The position numbers and the translations under genes were made by a program. Source: Terribacillus halophilus (lineage in GTDB: Bacteria; Bacillota; Bacilli; Bacillales; Amphibacillaceae). From it: a stretch of 64,000 nt of DNA. Below, in pieces: positions 45,111-55,500 of the stretch (positions within the stretch are counted from its first letter, which is position 1; the number at the start of each line of letters is the position of its first letter). Location: positions 686,200-750,199 of the forward strand of contig NZ_LT727827.1 of NCBI RefSeq assembly GCF_900162685.1, in the 5' to 3' direction. Below the pieces are notes generated by a model that saw nothing but the letters and a program-made list of their open reading frames with translations, searched no databases and was not told where the DNA came from.

Positions 45111-45427
45111 AGATTGTCTGTTTTTCATCGTTGCGTTTTTCGTAACTCGAAACTGACAAGAGTTATTATATACAGGGATGCAACCATTTGTAAACCTATT
45201 TTATAGATTTCTTTTTTTTCAGATAACTTATCTTCTCTCTTGCTTCCCCATATAGCCATCCAAACCCCGTCATATCAACGTTTTCGGCATCTATAACATT
45301 CTCTTATATCCCTGCATATTTTACCTCAAAAACAGGAATATAGAAAAAAAGATATAATTTCTTTTGTAAGACAGAAAATTTATTTGCTAGCCAGTTGCTA
45401 TAAAAAAATGAAAAAGGAGTATACAAA
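45111..45427. other. Divergent upstream region of the tRNA cluster and gabD
   Basis: AT-rich spacer of about 317 bases. It should hold the tRNA promoter on the minus strand and the gabD promoter on the plus strand. AAAAAGGAG just before 45428 is the gabD ribosome site. Confidence 0.5.
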
Positions 45428-46816
45428 ATGACACAAACTTTCGATGTAACAAATCCAGCTACCGGAGAATTAATTGAGAAAGTGCAAATTGATTCAGATA
45501 AGACAATCGATGATAAAATCGAAAAAATTCATCGAGCTTTTCCTGACTGGTCCAAGACTTCTGCCACACATCGCAGCAAGCTGCTTCGTGCCTGGCATGA
45601 CTTGATGATCGAAAATAAAGAGGAGCTTGCTGCCTTAATGACTGCTGAAAACGGCAAGCCATTGAAAGAAGCAGAAGGTGAAGTAGTATACGCTGCCGGC
45701 TATATCGAATGGTTCGCCGAAGAAGCTAAACGTGTGTACGGCCGCACTATCCCTGCTTCTACTACTGATAAGCGTATGCTCGTCACACGCGAGGCTGTCG
45801 GTCCCGTCGCAGCGATTACACCTTGGAACTTTCCTGCGGCAATGATTACAAGAAAAGCTGCACCCGCATTAGCCGCGGGCTGTACATTCATTATCAAGCC
45901 AGCTCCCGACACACCGCTAACAGCTATCCGCCTTGTAGAATTGGCGCATGAAGCAGGCATTCCAGAAGATGTTATCCAATATACAAATGCCGACGGTGAA
46001 AAAGTTGGTAAGATCTTCACCGAACATCCGCATATCCGTAAAATTTCTTTTACTGGTTCTACACCTGTTGGGAAGCTGCTTATGAAACAAAGTGCTGATA
46101 GCGTGAAACATGTATCCATGGAACTTGGCGGACACGCACCGCTTATTGTCGATGAACATGCAGATATTGACCGCGCTGTAAAACATGCCCTGTCTTCGAA
46201 ATTCCGCAACGCCGGTCAAACATGTGTGTGTGCGAATCGGCTGCTCGTTCATGAATCAGTCAAAGAAGCGTTCACGACTGCATTCACGAAAGCTGCAGCT
46301 GATTTAAAAGTTGGCCAAGGCACAGAGGAAAATGTCGCAATTGGGCCAGTTATCAATAAAAAAGGCTTTGATAAAATCGCAGCGCAAATCGATGATGCAA
46401 AATCCAAAGGCGCGAAAGTACTTACTGGCGGTACCTTTGATGCTGATACCGATAAAGGCTACTTCTTCGTCCATCCAACTGTTCTGGACCAAGTAACAGA
46501 TGACATGGCTATCATGCACGAAGAAACATTCGGGCCCGTCGCACCAATCACCACTTACTCTGACATTGACGAAGCAATCCGTCTGGCTAATGACACACCA
46601 TTCGGCTTGGCAGCTTATTTCTTCACCGAAAACTATCGCCGCGGTCTGTATATCGCAGAGAACTTAAAATACGGAATTATCGGCTGGAATGACGGTGGTC
46701 CTTCCGCTGTGCAAGCTCCATTTGGCGGCATGAAGGAAAGCGGTGTCGGCCGCGAAGGCGGGATTGAGGGCATTGAGCCTTATTTAGAAACAAAATATAT
46801 TTCCATTGGCATATAA
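45428..46816 (+). CDS. gabD: Succinate-semialdehyde dehydrogenase (copy 1)
   Basis: A 462-residue aldehyde dehydrogenase that oxidises succinate semialdehyde to succinate with NAD(P), the last step of GABA breakdown. It has [20 protein letters not shown], the glutamate motif [11 protein letters not shown] and the catalytic Cys in [13 protein letters not shown]. Codons 69-154 are identical at the DNA level to the second copy at 51077, and the last 110 codons are nearly so. It has its own strong terminator. It lies convergent with gabR and upstream of gabT. Confidence 0.93.
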   Translation: MTQTFDVTNPATGELIEKVQIDSDKTIDDKIEKIHRAFPDWSKTSATHRSKLLRAWHDLMIENKEELAALMTAENGKPLKEAEGEVVYAAGYIEWFAEEAKRVYGRTIPASTTDKRMLVTREAVGPVAAITPWNFPAAMITRKAAPALAAGCTFIIKPAPDTPLTAIRLVELAHEAGIPEDVIQYTNADGEKVGKIFTEHPHIRKISFTGSTPVGKLLMKQSADSVKHVSMELGGHAPLIVDEHADIDRAVKHALSSKFRNAGQTCVCANRLLVHESVKEAFTTAFTKAAADLKVGQGTEENVAIGPVINKKGFDKIAAQIDDAKSKGAKVLTGGTFDADTDKGYFFVHPTVLDQVTDDMAIMHEETFGPVAPITTYSDIDEAIRLANDTPFGLAAYFFTENYRRGLYIAENLKYGIIGWNDGGPSAVQAPFGGMKESGVGREGGIEGIEPYLETKYISIGI

Positions 46817-46851
46817 GAAGAAGGACCCGTCGTGATGACGGGTCCTTCTTT
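46817..46851. terminator. Bidirectional terminator between gabD and gabR
   Basis: Perfect 14-bp stem AAGAAGGACCCGTC / GACGGGTCCTTCTT between convergent genes. Confidence 0.85.
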
Positions 46852-46863
46852 ATACTCCTGCCT

Positions 46864-48267
46864 TCAGCAAAATACCGCTTCCCATAGTAACCCTACTGCT
46901 TCATCCATTTCTGTTGTTCGCATGTTGGCAAATCCGAGAATAAGTGTCGGTTTCCGGGTTGGGTCTGACTGATTGTAAAAACGGCTAATCCCATATAACA
47001 GCAACCCCCTCTTTTCTGCCTGCCTCTTTATCTGTTCTTCTGTTCTTTCTATTTCGAAAGATACCAAAAAGTGCAACCCTGATTTCTCACCTTTGACAGA
47101 TATACAATCCCCGAATTTCTCCAGCAGCTTATCGATTAGCATGGCACGCCGTATACGATATAATTTTGTCGATTTCTTGATGTGCTTTTGATATTCGCCA
47201 GTTTCAATAAAAGCCTGCAGTGTGAGTTGCGTCATTGTACTGCAAGAAGACATTAAGAAATGCAATGATTTTCTGTACATCTCCAGAAGCGGTATAGGTA
47301 ATACCATGTAACTCATCCTCAGCCCCGGTAAGAGAGACTTCGAGAAAGAGCCCATGTAAATAACCCGAGAGGCTCCGTCCATTCCTTGTAGTGATGGAAT
47401 GGAGTCTGCGTCATATTTATACTCGCTATCATAATCATCCTCCACGATATATCGGTCCGATGCCGAATTTGCCCAATTGAGCAGTTGAATACGACGGGAA
47501 ATCGGCATAATCGCTCCTGTCGGAAATTGGTGGGATGGTGTAGTGAAAAGCACATTAGCCTTACTTTCTTGCAAGGCGTCAATTCGAATACCTTTCCGGT
47601 CTATCTCTAATGAGGTGATACTTCTATCCTCACTTTTTAACAACTGATACATGCGTTGATAACCTGGCTCCTCTAAACCATATGTCGTGTCTTTCGGCAG
47701 CAACTTGGTTAATTGGCGAGTTAGGAGCTGCGTACCAGAGCCAAGCACAATTTGTTCGGGATAACAGCGCACGCCTCGTGACTGCGATAGAAAATGGGCG
47801 ATTGTCTGCCGCACACTATATACGCCTTGAGGATCAATGTACTCCTCCAACAGCTCCTTGTTCTTTTTCAGTGCCAGTTCCTCACAGGACAGCCACTTTT
47901 CCAGTGGAAACATATGAATGTCCGCACTCATATGAGAGAAACACTTCTTTAAGCCCTCTGTTTTATGTACTTCCAGCAAATGAGGAGGAATCTCCGAATC
48001 TTGCTTTTCTGGCTTGACGTAAAATGAATCGAGCTCCTCCACAAAAAAACCTAATCTTTCACGTGTATAAAGATAGCCTTCCGCAACAAGCTGCTGATAA
48101 GCAGCGTTAACAGAGTTCAAACTGATCCTCAGTGTCGTCGCAAGTTCTCTTTTAGAAGGAAGTCTATCATGCGGCTTGTACTGCCGTTCTAGAATAGCTT
48201 GTTTTATCTGCTGATAGATTTGCTGATATAAGTAACCTTGACTCCGCCCTCTGTCTAATTGCAGCAT
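46864..48267 (-). CDS. gabR: GabR-like MocR-family regulator
   Basis: A 467-residue protein: an N-terminal GntR winged helix (LERQYKPHDRLPSKRELATT, LRISLNSVNAAYQQL) fused to a class I aminotransferase-like domain with PLP motifs (IVEDDYDSEYKYD and the Lys in MGSFSKSLLPGLRMSYM). B. subtilis GabR binds PLP and GABA and activates gabTD. It is divergent from gabT and shares a short control region with it, which fits GabR more than PdxR. Confidence 0.88.
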   Translation of the reverse strand: MLQLDRGRSQGYLYQQIYQQIKQAILERQYKPHDRLPSKRELATTLRISLNSVNAAYQQLVAEGYLYTRERLGFFVEELDSFYVKPEKQDSEIPPHLLEVHKTEGLKKCFSHMSADIHMFPLEKWLSCEELALKKNKELLEEYIDPQGVYSVRQTIAHFLSQSRGVRCYPEQIVLGSGTQLLTRQLTKLLPKDTTYGLEEPGYQRMYQLLKSEDRSITSLEIDRKGIRIDALQESKANVLFTTPSHQFPTGAIMPISRRIQLLNWANSASDRYIVEDDYDSEYKYDADSIPSLQGMDGASRVIYMGSFSKSLLPGLRMSYMVLPIPLLEMYRKSLHFLMSSCSTMTQLTLQAFIETGEYQKHIKKSTKLYRIRRAMLIDKLLEKFGDCISVKGEKSGLHFLVSFEIERTEEQIKRQAEKRGLLLYGISRFYNQSDPTRKPTLILGFANMRTTEMDEAVGLLWEAVFC

Positions 48268-48286
48268 CTAGCAACGCATCCTCCCT

Positions 48287-48360
48287 CTGGTACCATAAAA
48301 AAAAATATTTTGGTACTTTTCATTATACAGAAAAAGTTTGAAAATAAAAAAAATACCAAA
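48287..48360. promoter_or_regulatory. Probable GabR control region
   Basis: Between gabR and gabT there are TACCA-type motifs at 48289 (GGTACCAT), 48311 (TTTTGGTACTTTT) and 48353 (AAATACCAAAA). GabR is known to bind ATACCA repeats in its divergent promoter region. Confidence 0.5.
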
Positions 48361-48375
48361 AAAGGATGTGGGAGA

Positions 48376-49683
48376 ATGGCAACTTTAACAAACGAAACAT
48401 TGCTGCTTCAGCAGAAACGAGACAAATATGTCGCTCGAGGTGTCAGCAATAGTAATAGATCCATCGCAGTCAAAGGAGAAGGAGCCACCCTATTTGATCA
48501 AGACGGGAAGCGATTTATTGATTTCGCCGGTGCAATTGGCACAATGAACGTTGGGCACAGTCATCCTAAAATAGTCGAAGCAATTAAGAAACAAGCTGAG
48601 ACTTTTACTCACCCTGGATTTAACGTCATGATGTATGCTTCCTATATTGAACTTGCAGAGAAGCTTTGCGCCATAACTCCTGGTACATTCCCTAAAAAAG
48701 CAATCTTTCTTAACTCTGGTGCAGAAGCTGTAGAAAATGCCGTGAAGATTGCACGTAAATATACCGGCAGACAAGCGGTCGTGACCTTTAATCGTGGATT
48801 CCACGGACGTACAAATTTAGCAATGAGTATGACAAGTAAAGTAAAGCCTTATAAATTCGGATATGGTCCATTCGCTCCAGAAGTATATCAAGCACCATAT
48901 CCATACAGCTACCAACGGCCAGATAGTATGACAGAAGATGCATATGAAGCATTTATGATTGAGCAATTCCAAGACTTCTTCGTATCTCAAGTTGCACCTG
49001 AAACCGTTGCTTGTGTGGTGATGGAACCGGTGCAAGGGGAAGGCGGATTTATTGTTCCTTCCAAAGGATTTGTCCAGTCTGTAGTATCTTTCTGTAAAGA
49101 ACATGGAATTGTTTTTGTAGCTGATGAAATCCAAACTGGCTTCGGCAGAACTGGGAAACATTTTGCTATTGAGCATTTTGATGTTGTGCCAGACATAATC
49201 ACCGTCTCAAAATCCCTTGGAGCAGGTGTACCTATCAGCGGCGTAATAGGTCATTCAGAGATGATGGATGCATCAAATCCAGGTGAATTAGGAGGTACAT
49301 ATGCCGGAAGCCCGCTCGGCTGTGCCGCAGCGCTAGCTGTATTGGACATTATTGAATCTGAGAACCTGAATGAAAGAGCGGAGCATATCGGTGGAAAGAT
49401 TGAGCAAACCGCCAAACGCTGGAAAGAACGTTTCGACTTTATCGGAGATATAAGAAGACTTGGCGCGATGGCCGCTATCGAATTTGTAAAGGATAGTCAT
49501 AGTAAAAAACCAGATAAAGACATAGCTTCAAAAGTTTCCGCTTATGCCAATGAACACGGCCTGCTTCTCTTAACCGCAGGTGTCAAAGGAAATGTAATTC
49601 GCTTTCTCAGTCCGCTTGTTATTACAGATGAACAACTTGATGAAGGCCTTAAAGTTATTGAAGAAGCATTGGAATCCATGTAA
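48376..49683 (+). CDS. gabT: 4-aminobutyrate aminotransferase
   Basis: A 435-residue class III aminotransferase that moves the amino group of GABA to 2-oxoglutarate, giving succinate semialdehyde. The ATG at 48376 has GGGAG upstream; the longer frame starts inside gabR. It contains NSGAEAVENAVKIARKYTGR, the Asp in VADEIQTGFGRTG and the PLP lysine in SKSLGAGVPISG. It starts a run gabT-permease-gabD2 with short gaps, so the three are probably one operon under GabR. Confidence 0.94.
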   Translation: MATLTNETLLLQQKRDKYVARGVSNSNRSIAVKGEGATLFDQDGKRFIDFAGAIGTMNVGHSHPKIVEAIKKQAETFTHPGFNVMMYASYIELAEKLCAITPGTFPKKAIFLNSGAEAVENAVKIARKYTGRQAVVTFNRGFHGRTNLAMSMTSKVKPYKFGYGPFAPEVYQAPYPYSYQRPDSMTEDAYEAFMIEQFQDFFVSQVAPETVACVVMEPVQGEGGFIVPSKGFVQSVVSFCKEHGIVFVADEIQTGFGRTGKHFAIEHFDVVPDIITVSKSLGAGVPISGVIGHSEMMDASNPGELGGTYAGSPLGCAAALAVLDIIESENLNERAEHIGGKIEQTAKRWKERFDFIGDIRRLGAMAAIEFVKDSHSKKPDKDIASKVSAYANEHGLLLLTAGVKGNVIRFLSPLVITDEQLDEGLKVIEEALESM

Positions 49684-49695
49684 AGGAGACTGTCT

Positions 49696-51093
49696 ATGTC
49701 CAAACAGCAATTAAAGAAGACGATGTCAAAAACAGATGTCATTTTTCTCGCAGTAGGAGCTATGCTCGGATGGGGTTGGGTTGTTTTATCTGGAGATTGG
49801 ATTATCAACGCCGGCTTTCTCGGCAGTATTATTGCCTTTGTAATTGGAGGATTACTTATTTGCCTCATCGGTTTGACGTATGCCGAACTCTCTTCTGCTA
49901 TGCCAGAAACAGGTGGCGGCTTAGTTTTCGTTAATCGCGCTTATGGAAGAAAACTAGGTTTCGTTGCAGCTTGGTCCGTTCTTGCTGGTTATGTAACAGT
50001 TATTACGTTTGAAGCTGTGGCGTTACCGACCGTCATTGATTACGTTGTGCCAGTAAATCACGTCGGTCACCTTTGGACATTAAATGAATGGCCTGTCTAT
50101 ACTACCTGGGTATTGATTGGTTCAGGCGGCGCTCTTTTACTGACCCTCCTTAATTACATCGGCGCTAAGCCCGCAGCAATCTTCCAGTCGGTCTTTACCA
50201 TACTCATGATTGCAACAGCGATTCTATTGTTGTTTGGTGCATCGATTAATGGCAACACAGCCAATTTACAGCCATTCTTCACGGATGGTACAGCTGGTGT
50301 AATTACTGTACTTGTCATGGTGCCATTCTTATTTGTTGGCTTCGATGTTGTTCCACAGGTTGCCGAGGAAATAGATGCACCCGCCAAGACTATTTCACGC
50401 ATCTTAATGATTTCTATCGTTTGTGCTGTGTTATTTTATCTATTGATTGTATATGGTGTGTCAGCAGCTCTTCCTCAAGCAGAATTAGAAAATTCCAGTT
50501 TGGCAACAGCTGATGCCATGGCAGTACTATTTGGCAGCCAAGTATTTGGCACCATTCTGGTAATTGGCGGTGTAGCTGGTATCATTACCAGCTGGAACGC
50601 CTTCATTATCGGTGCCAGCCGTATTCTATATGCAATGGCAGATCGAAAGATGATTCCAGTCTGGTTTATGTACATTCACCCAAAGTACGGTACTCCTACG
50701 AATGCCATTCTATTTCTTGGTGCTCTGGCATTTTTCGCGCCATTACTCGGCCGCCCTGCCCTTGTCTGGATCGTTAATGCTGGAGGAGTTGGTATGATCG
50801 TGGGTTATGTGCTCGTGGCACTCGCCTTCCTTCGTTTACGAAAAATGGAGCCAGACCTGGAAAGGCCGTATAAAATCAAATACTGGCGCACAATCGGATT
50901 TGGGGCTGTCGTTATGAGCTTTTTATTCCTTAGTTTTTACCTACCTGGAATGCCAGCTGCCCTGGTGTGGCCTTACGAATGGATAATGCTAATCGGCTGG
51001 ACAATTATCGGCCTTGTTCTTTATGCAATAACAAATCGTAAACAAGAAGCTTCATCACCGGAAAGGAGTATCGGCAATGACAAACACGCTTAA
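49696..51093 (+). CDS. APC-family amino acid permease (probable GABA permease)
   Basis: A 465-residue protein with 12 membrane segments. It starts with the APC fold signature ([20 protein letters not shown]) and has [20 protein letters not shown] in helix 3. It lies 12 bases after gabT and overlaps the second gabD by 17 bases, so GABA uptake is the likely role. Substrate is inferred from context. Confidence 0.85.
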   Translation: MSKQQLKKTMSKTDVIFLAVGAMLGWGWVVLSGDWIINAGFLGSIIAFVIGGLLICLIGLTYAELSSAMPETGGGLVFVNRAYGRKLGFVAAWSVLAGYVTVITFEAVALPTVIDYVVPVNHVGHLWTLNEWPVYTTWVLIGSGGALLLTLLNYIGAKPAAIFQSVFTILMIATAILLLFGASINGNTANLQPFFTDGTAGVITVLVMVPFLFVGFDVVPQVAEEIDAPAKTISRILMISIVCAVLFYLLIVYGVSAALPQAELENSSLATADAMAVLFGSQVFGTILVIGGVAGIITSWNAFIIGASRILYAMADRKMIPVWFMYIHPKYGTPTNAILFLGALAFFAPLLGRPALVWIVNAGGVGMIVGYVLVALAFLRLRKMEPDLERPYKIKYWRTIGFGAVVMSFLFLSFYLPGMPAALVWPYEWIMLIGWTIIGLVLYAITNRKQEASSPERSIGNDKHA

Positions 51094-52462
51094 AGTATAT
51101 AACCCAGGCACCGGCGATTTTATAGACGATGTCGAAACAGACTCACTGTCAGCGATTGAAGAGAAAATTATTGCTTCTCACACCGCGTTTCTGCAATGGT
51201 CGAAAACGAGTGCTGCGGAAAGAAGTTCCTTATTACGTAAATGGTATGATTTAATTTTAGCAAACAAGTCCGAACTTGCCGCCTTAATGACTGCTGAAAA
51301 CGGCAAGCCATTGAAAGAAGCAGAAGGTGAAGTAGTATACGCTGCCGGCTATATCGAATGGTTCGCCGAAGAAGCTAAACGTGTGTACGGCCGCACTATC
51401 CCTGCTTCTACTACTGATAAGCGTATGCTCGTCACACGCGAGGCTGTCGGTCCCGTCGCAGCGATTACACCTTGGAACTTTCCTGCGGCAATGATTACAA
51501 GAAAAGCTGCACCCGCATTAGCCGCGGGCTGTACATTCTTAATAAAACCAGCACCTGATACACCCCTGACGGCTATACGTTTGGTGGAACTGGCTTATGA
51601 AGCTGGTATACCAAAAGATGTTATGCAATATGTTAATGGGAATGGTGAAGAGATTGGGAAGCTATTTACGAAGCACCCTCTTATTCGCAAGATTTCCTTT
51701 ACCGGTTCAACGCCTGTTGGAAAACAGCTAATGAAACAAAGCGCTAATTCTATCAAGCATGTTTCTATGGAACTCGGCGGACATGCACCATTAATAGTTG
51801 ATGAATATGCTGATATAGAGCACGCAGTCAAACAGTCTGTTGCATCCAAGTTCCGAAATGCTGGGCAAACTTGTGTATGTGCCAACAGACTCTTGGTACA
51901 TACTTCCGTTAAAGAAGAATTTGTCCGTCAATTCACTAATGCAGTCTCCGAATTGAGAGTCGGTGTAGGAACCGAGGAAGTGGATATTGGACCAATCATC
52001 AATAAAAAAGGTTTCGATAAAATTGTTTCCCAAGTCGAAGATGCTCAGAAAAAAGGTGCTGTCGTCTGTACAGGGGGAACATATCTTTCAGACGAGAAAA
52101 AGGGGTTTTATTTTGTTAATCCAACTGTTCTGGACCAAGTAACGGATGACATGACTATCATGCACGAAGAAACATTCGGACCCGTTGCACCAATCACAAC
52201 TTACTCTGACATTGACGAAGCAATCCGTCTGGCTAATGACACACCATTTGGCTTGGCTGCTTATTTCTTTACCGAAAACTATCGCCGCGGTCTGTATATC
52301 GCTGAGAACTTAAAATACGGGATTATCGGCTGGAATGACGGCGGTCCTTCCGCTGTGCAAGCTCCATTTGGCGGCATGAAGGAAAGCGGTGTCGGCCGCG
52401 AAGGCGGGATAGAAGGCATTGAGCCTTATCTAGAAACAAAATATATTTCAATCGGCATATAA
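51077..52462 (+). CDS. gabD: Succinate-semialdehyde dehydrogenase (copy 2)
   Basis: A 461-residue paralogue of the gene at 45428. The catalytic Cys (GQTCVCANR) and glutamate motif are intact. Nucleotides 51281-51538 are identical to 45632-45889 and the last 340 or so bases are almost identical, while the start and middle have clearly diverged, including many silent changes. This mosaic suggests gene conversion. The start has GGAAAGGAG upstream and overlaps the permease gene. Confidence 0.93.
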   Translation: MTNTLKVYNPGTGDFIDDVETDSLSAIEEKIIASHTAFLQWSKTSAAERSSLLRKWYDLILANKSELAALMTAENGKPLKEAEGEVVYAAGYIEWFAEEAKRVYGRTIPASTTDKRMLVTREAVGPVAAITPWNFPAAMITRKAAPALAAGCTFLIKPAPDTPLTAIRLVELAYEAGIPKDVMQYVNGNGEEIGKLFTKHPLIRKISFTGSTPVGKQLMKQSANSIKHVSMELGGHAPLIVDEYADIEHAVKQSVASKFRNAGQTCVCANRLLVHTSVKEEFVRQFTNAVSELRVGVGTEEVDIGPIINKKGFDKIVSQVEDAQKKGAVVCTGGTYLSDEKKGFYFVNPTVLDQVTDDMTIMHEETFGPVAPITTYSDIDEAIRLANDTPFGLAAYFFTENYRRGLYIAENLKYGIIGWNDGGPSAVQAPFGGMKESGVGREGGIEGIEPYLETKYISIGI

Positions 52463-52500
52463 GAAGGGCTTGGCCCAAAATGCTCTCATCTCCAATGCAA

Positions 52501-52548
52501 AAAGATCCAAACAATACTGCAATTAACAGCAGCATTGTTTGGATCTTT
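52501..52548. terminator. Bidirectional terminator after gabD2
   Basis: Perfect 15-bp stem AAAGATCCAAACAAT / ATTGTTTGGATCTTT between two convergent genes. Confidence 0.85.
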
Positions 52549-52585
52549 GTATATCTTAAACAGTTATGCCTCAGCCTCTTCTTTG

Positions 52586-55500
52586 TTATTCTACAAATAC
52601 CTTCCCTGACGCTGTTGCTTCCGTCTCGTTACCAAATGCATCTGTTGCTTTCACAACAATGTCTGCTCCATCCAGTTTCGCAGAAGAAGTTGCTGTCCAG
52701 TAGCCTACATAATGGCCATCTTCTGTCTCACGCATCGGTAATTCCGTTGCTTGTGCTGTTGTTCGGAAATTCGTTAGCGGCGCCTTCAAATAGAAGGTCG
52801 CATCTTCCAGTCCAGGCTCTGACTCGAAGGAAATGACAACGGTCTCCCCAGGCTGCAAGCTGGTATCTTGAGCTGGCTGCACATTTTTCAGCACTGGCGC
52901 TGTGTAATCTGCCTCAAGATTAATCACCTGTTTCGTTTTGTTGCCTGCTTGGTCTGTTGCAACTACTTTTATTTCATTTGTACCTTCCTCCAACAGAATA
53001 CGCTTGGAGAATGTACCGTCTTCTTTCACTTCTGCTTTCGCACCATTAATTTTCACCTTATCCAAGTAATCATCTGCCACTGTACCAGTAACGGTGACAG
53101 TCTCCTTGTTCGTTTTGCTAGCATCCTCAGGTGCTGTAATGTTCAGCTCAGGTGCTGTTTGATCACGAATAATCGTAACGGCTTCTGACGGTGCAGTGCT
53201 CCCGTTCTCTAGCTTCGTCACAGCTGTTAGGCTGTTCTCCCCTTCCGTCAGCTCTACTTCGGCTGCAAATGTCCCTTGCTCTGTTGCCTCAACCGACGCA
53301 ACAACCTCTCCGTTATTGCTGACTTCTATGGATCCCCTTGGTGAAGCAGTTCCTTCCACCGTCACTTTGTCTTCTTTCGTAACTGTATCTGGTGCAGGAG
53401 ATGTAATTACTGGCGCTTCTGCCTCATAGTCAACAAGCGCACGAATCATATAGTTGCCTTCTGCTTCAGGTACAGGACTCCACTCTCCGCCAACGTATTG
53501 CAAGCTACGATTAGAGAATTCCCCATTTTCATCTAATGCCAACGCTGGAGTATTTGGATTGGCATCTGTTTGTACGTAAAGGATATAGAAATCAGAATTG
53601 ACTACTACGCCTTCTCCGGACAGATCCACCTGCGTCCATTCTCCGTTACGCAGTGCTTCGCCAGCTATTGGTCCGGCTAGCTTCTTACCTGGCGCGCCGT
53701 TTTCTCCGGAATCATCATATATCTCGACTGCAAAATCGGTGCCGCCTGGTGTTGGGAAACTTTCATCCCAGAATCGGAACAAGCCGCCCGTCACAAGCGC
53801 AGAAGATTGTCCTTCTGCCAGCGTAAATTTCACTGCCCAGCCATTACCTGCATCATAATAAGCTTTTGCATTCTCAGCTGTGCCATCGTCATAGCCAATT
53901 TCACCAGCGAAGCCGATAAATGGCTCTAGTTCAACGTTCTTCTCCGCTGTCTCATCCGCTGTCACCGTTACTTCCAGCTCTGTCCCTTTAAAGGATGCGG
54001 CTGTAATTTTAAGTGTGTATGTTCCTTCATAAGCAGAGAGCGTATATACGCCGTTTTCATCCGTTTCAATTGGCTGTACGGCAGCATCTTCTACAACATA
54101 AACTTTTGCTCCTTCAACGGCTTCCCCAGTCTGTGCATTCGTGACTTTACCTGTTACCGTCCCCTCTGCAATTGGGTCTAACGTGAAGTTCTGTGTAACA
54201 GCTGTCCCCTCAGAAACAGTGACAGGAGCTGAGCTGGAATGGAAGCCATATGCGGAAGCTTCCAATGTGACGTCCCCTGCCGCCTGTAATAAACGATAGC
54301 TGCCGTCTGCTGGATCTGTTTGTACGCTTCGTCCTGTTTCCTGTACCGTTACCGTCGCATCAACTGGCAACGCTGTAGGGCTTATTTCTGAATTATCTGC
54401 CTGCCCATCTGGCAGCGTTGGGCCTTGTACATTTCGGATTGGTGTTGGAGCGAGTTTTTTCGCCTTCACCTTTTTCTTACCCTTCGCACTTTCTGCTATT
54501 TGCTTAGCATCCTCTTTTACCTTCTTCGTGCCTTTCATTATAGATGCGGATGCATTGGAAGTGTCCGAGATGGCTACATCATCGATATACCAGCCTTGCT
54601 TGCTGACACTACCATCCGACTCTATATGGAAACCAACGTAAACTGTCTGTCCAGCATAATCACTCAAATTCACTTGATCTGCTGACCAATCACCATTCGC
54701 GCCATTATATGAACCTACCTGCTCCCAGTTTTCCTTGTCTGTCGATACAACAACATGCCCGTAATCATAGTTCGTCTCTAAATCAAACCATGATTGGAAC
54801 TGCAAGTATGTTTCTCCCTCTTCTGGTACTGCCACCGGCGGAGCAAGCAAAGTGGCATCGCTATTGTTTAAATAAGCACCTGTACCATAAACCTTCTCAC
54901 CTGAAGCTGCTGCTTCAGGTCCGGCAGCTGGAGCTCCCCATTCCCAGGAATTCTGATCGCCAAATGATGTCCAGCCAGCCGGCTCTTCTTCAAAATCCTG
55001 CGTATACCCTACAGTTAATGGTGTAAGCAGCTCCACGTTATATACATCCGTCTCAGACGTGTTACCACCGAAGTCTGTCGCAACAAATTTATAAACTAAC
55101 GCAGAACCTGTTGTCGCTTCCGCTGGCAGTACTGCTTGATATGTTCCGCTTGCTGCATTTCCATCCACAAGCGACGCCTCAACTGTTTGCCATTCTCCTC
55201 CATCTTTCTTGTATTGAAGTGTCACCGTATCAGCACTCACATTATCCGTTACGGTTGCAGTGAGCGGCGTTGCTACACCTTGATACACTTCTGCAATTGC
55301 TTCATGGTTTATAACTGCCGCTTCTTGGTCCTCCCCATCTTGATAAACACTTCCGTTAATCTCACCAACACCGGAAGCGATGGAGGACACAGCCAAATAA
55401 GCATTCACAATTCCATGACCGAAGCCTTCATTGATTTCATCTGGATAGTCACTGCTTGTTTGTCTTTCCGCTGTGTCATACAAAATTGTCTCAATCTCAT

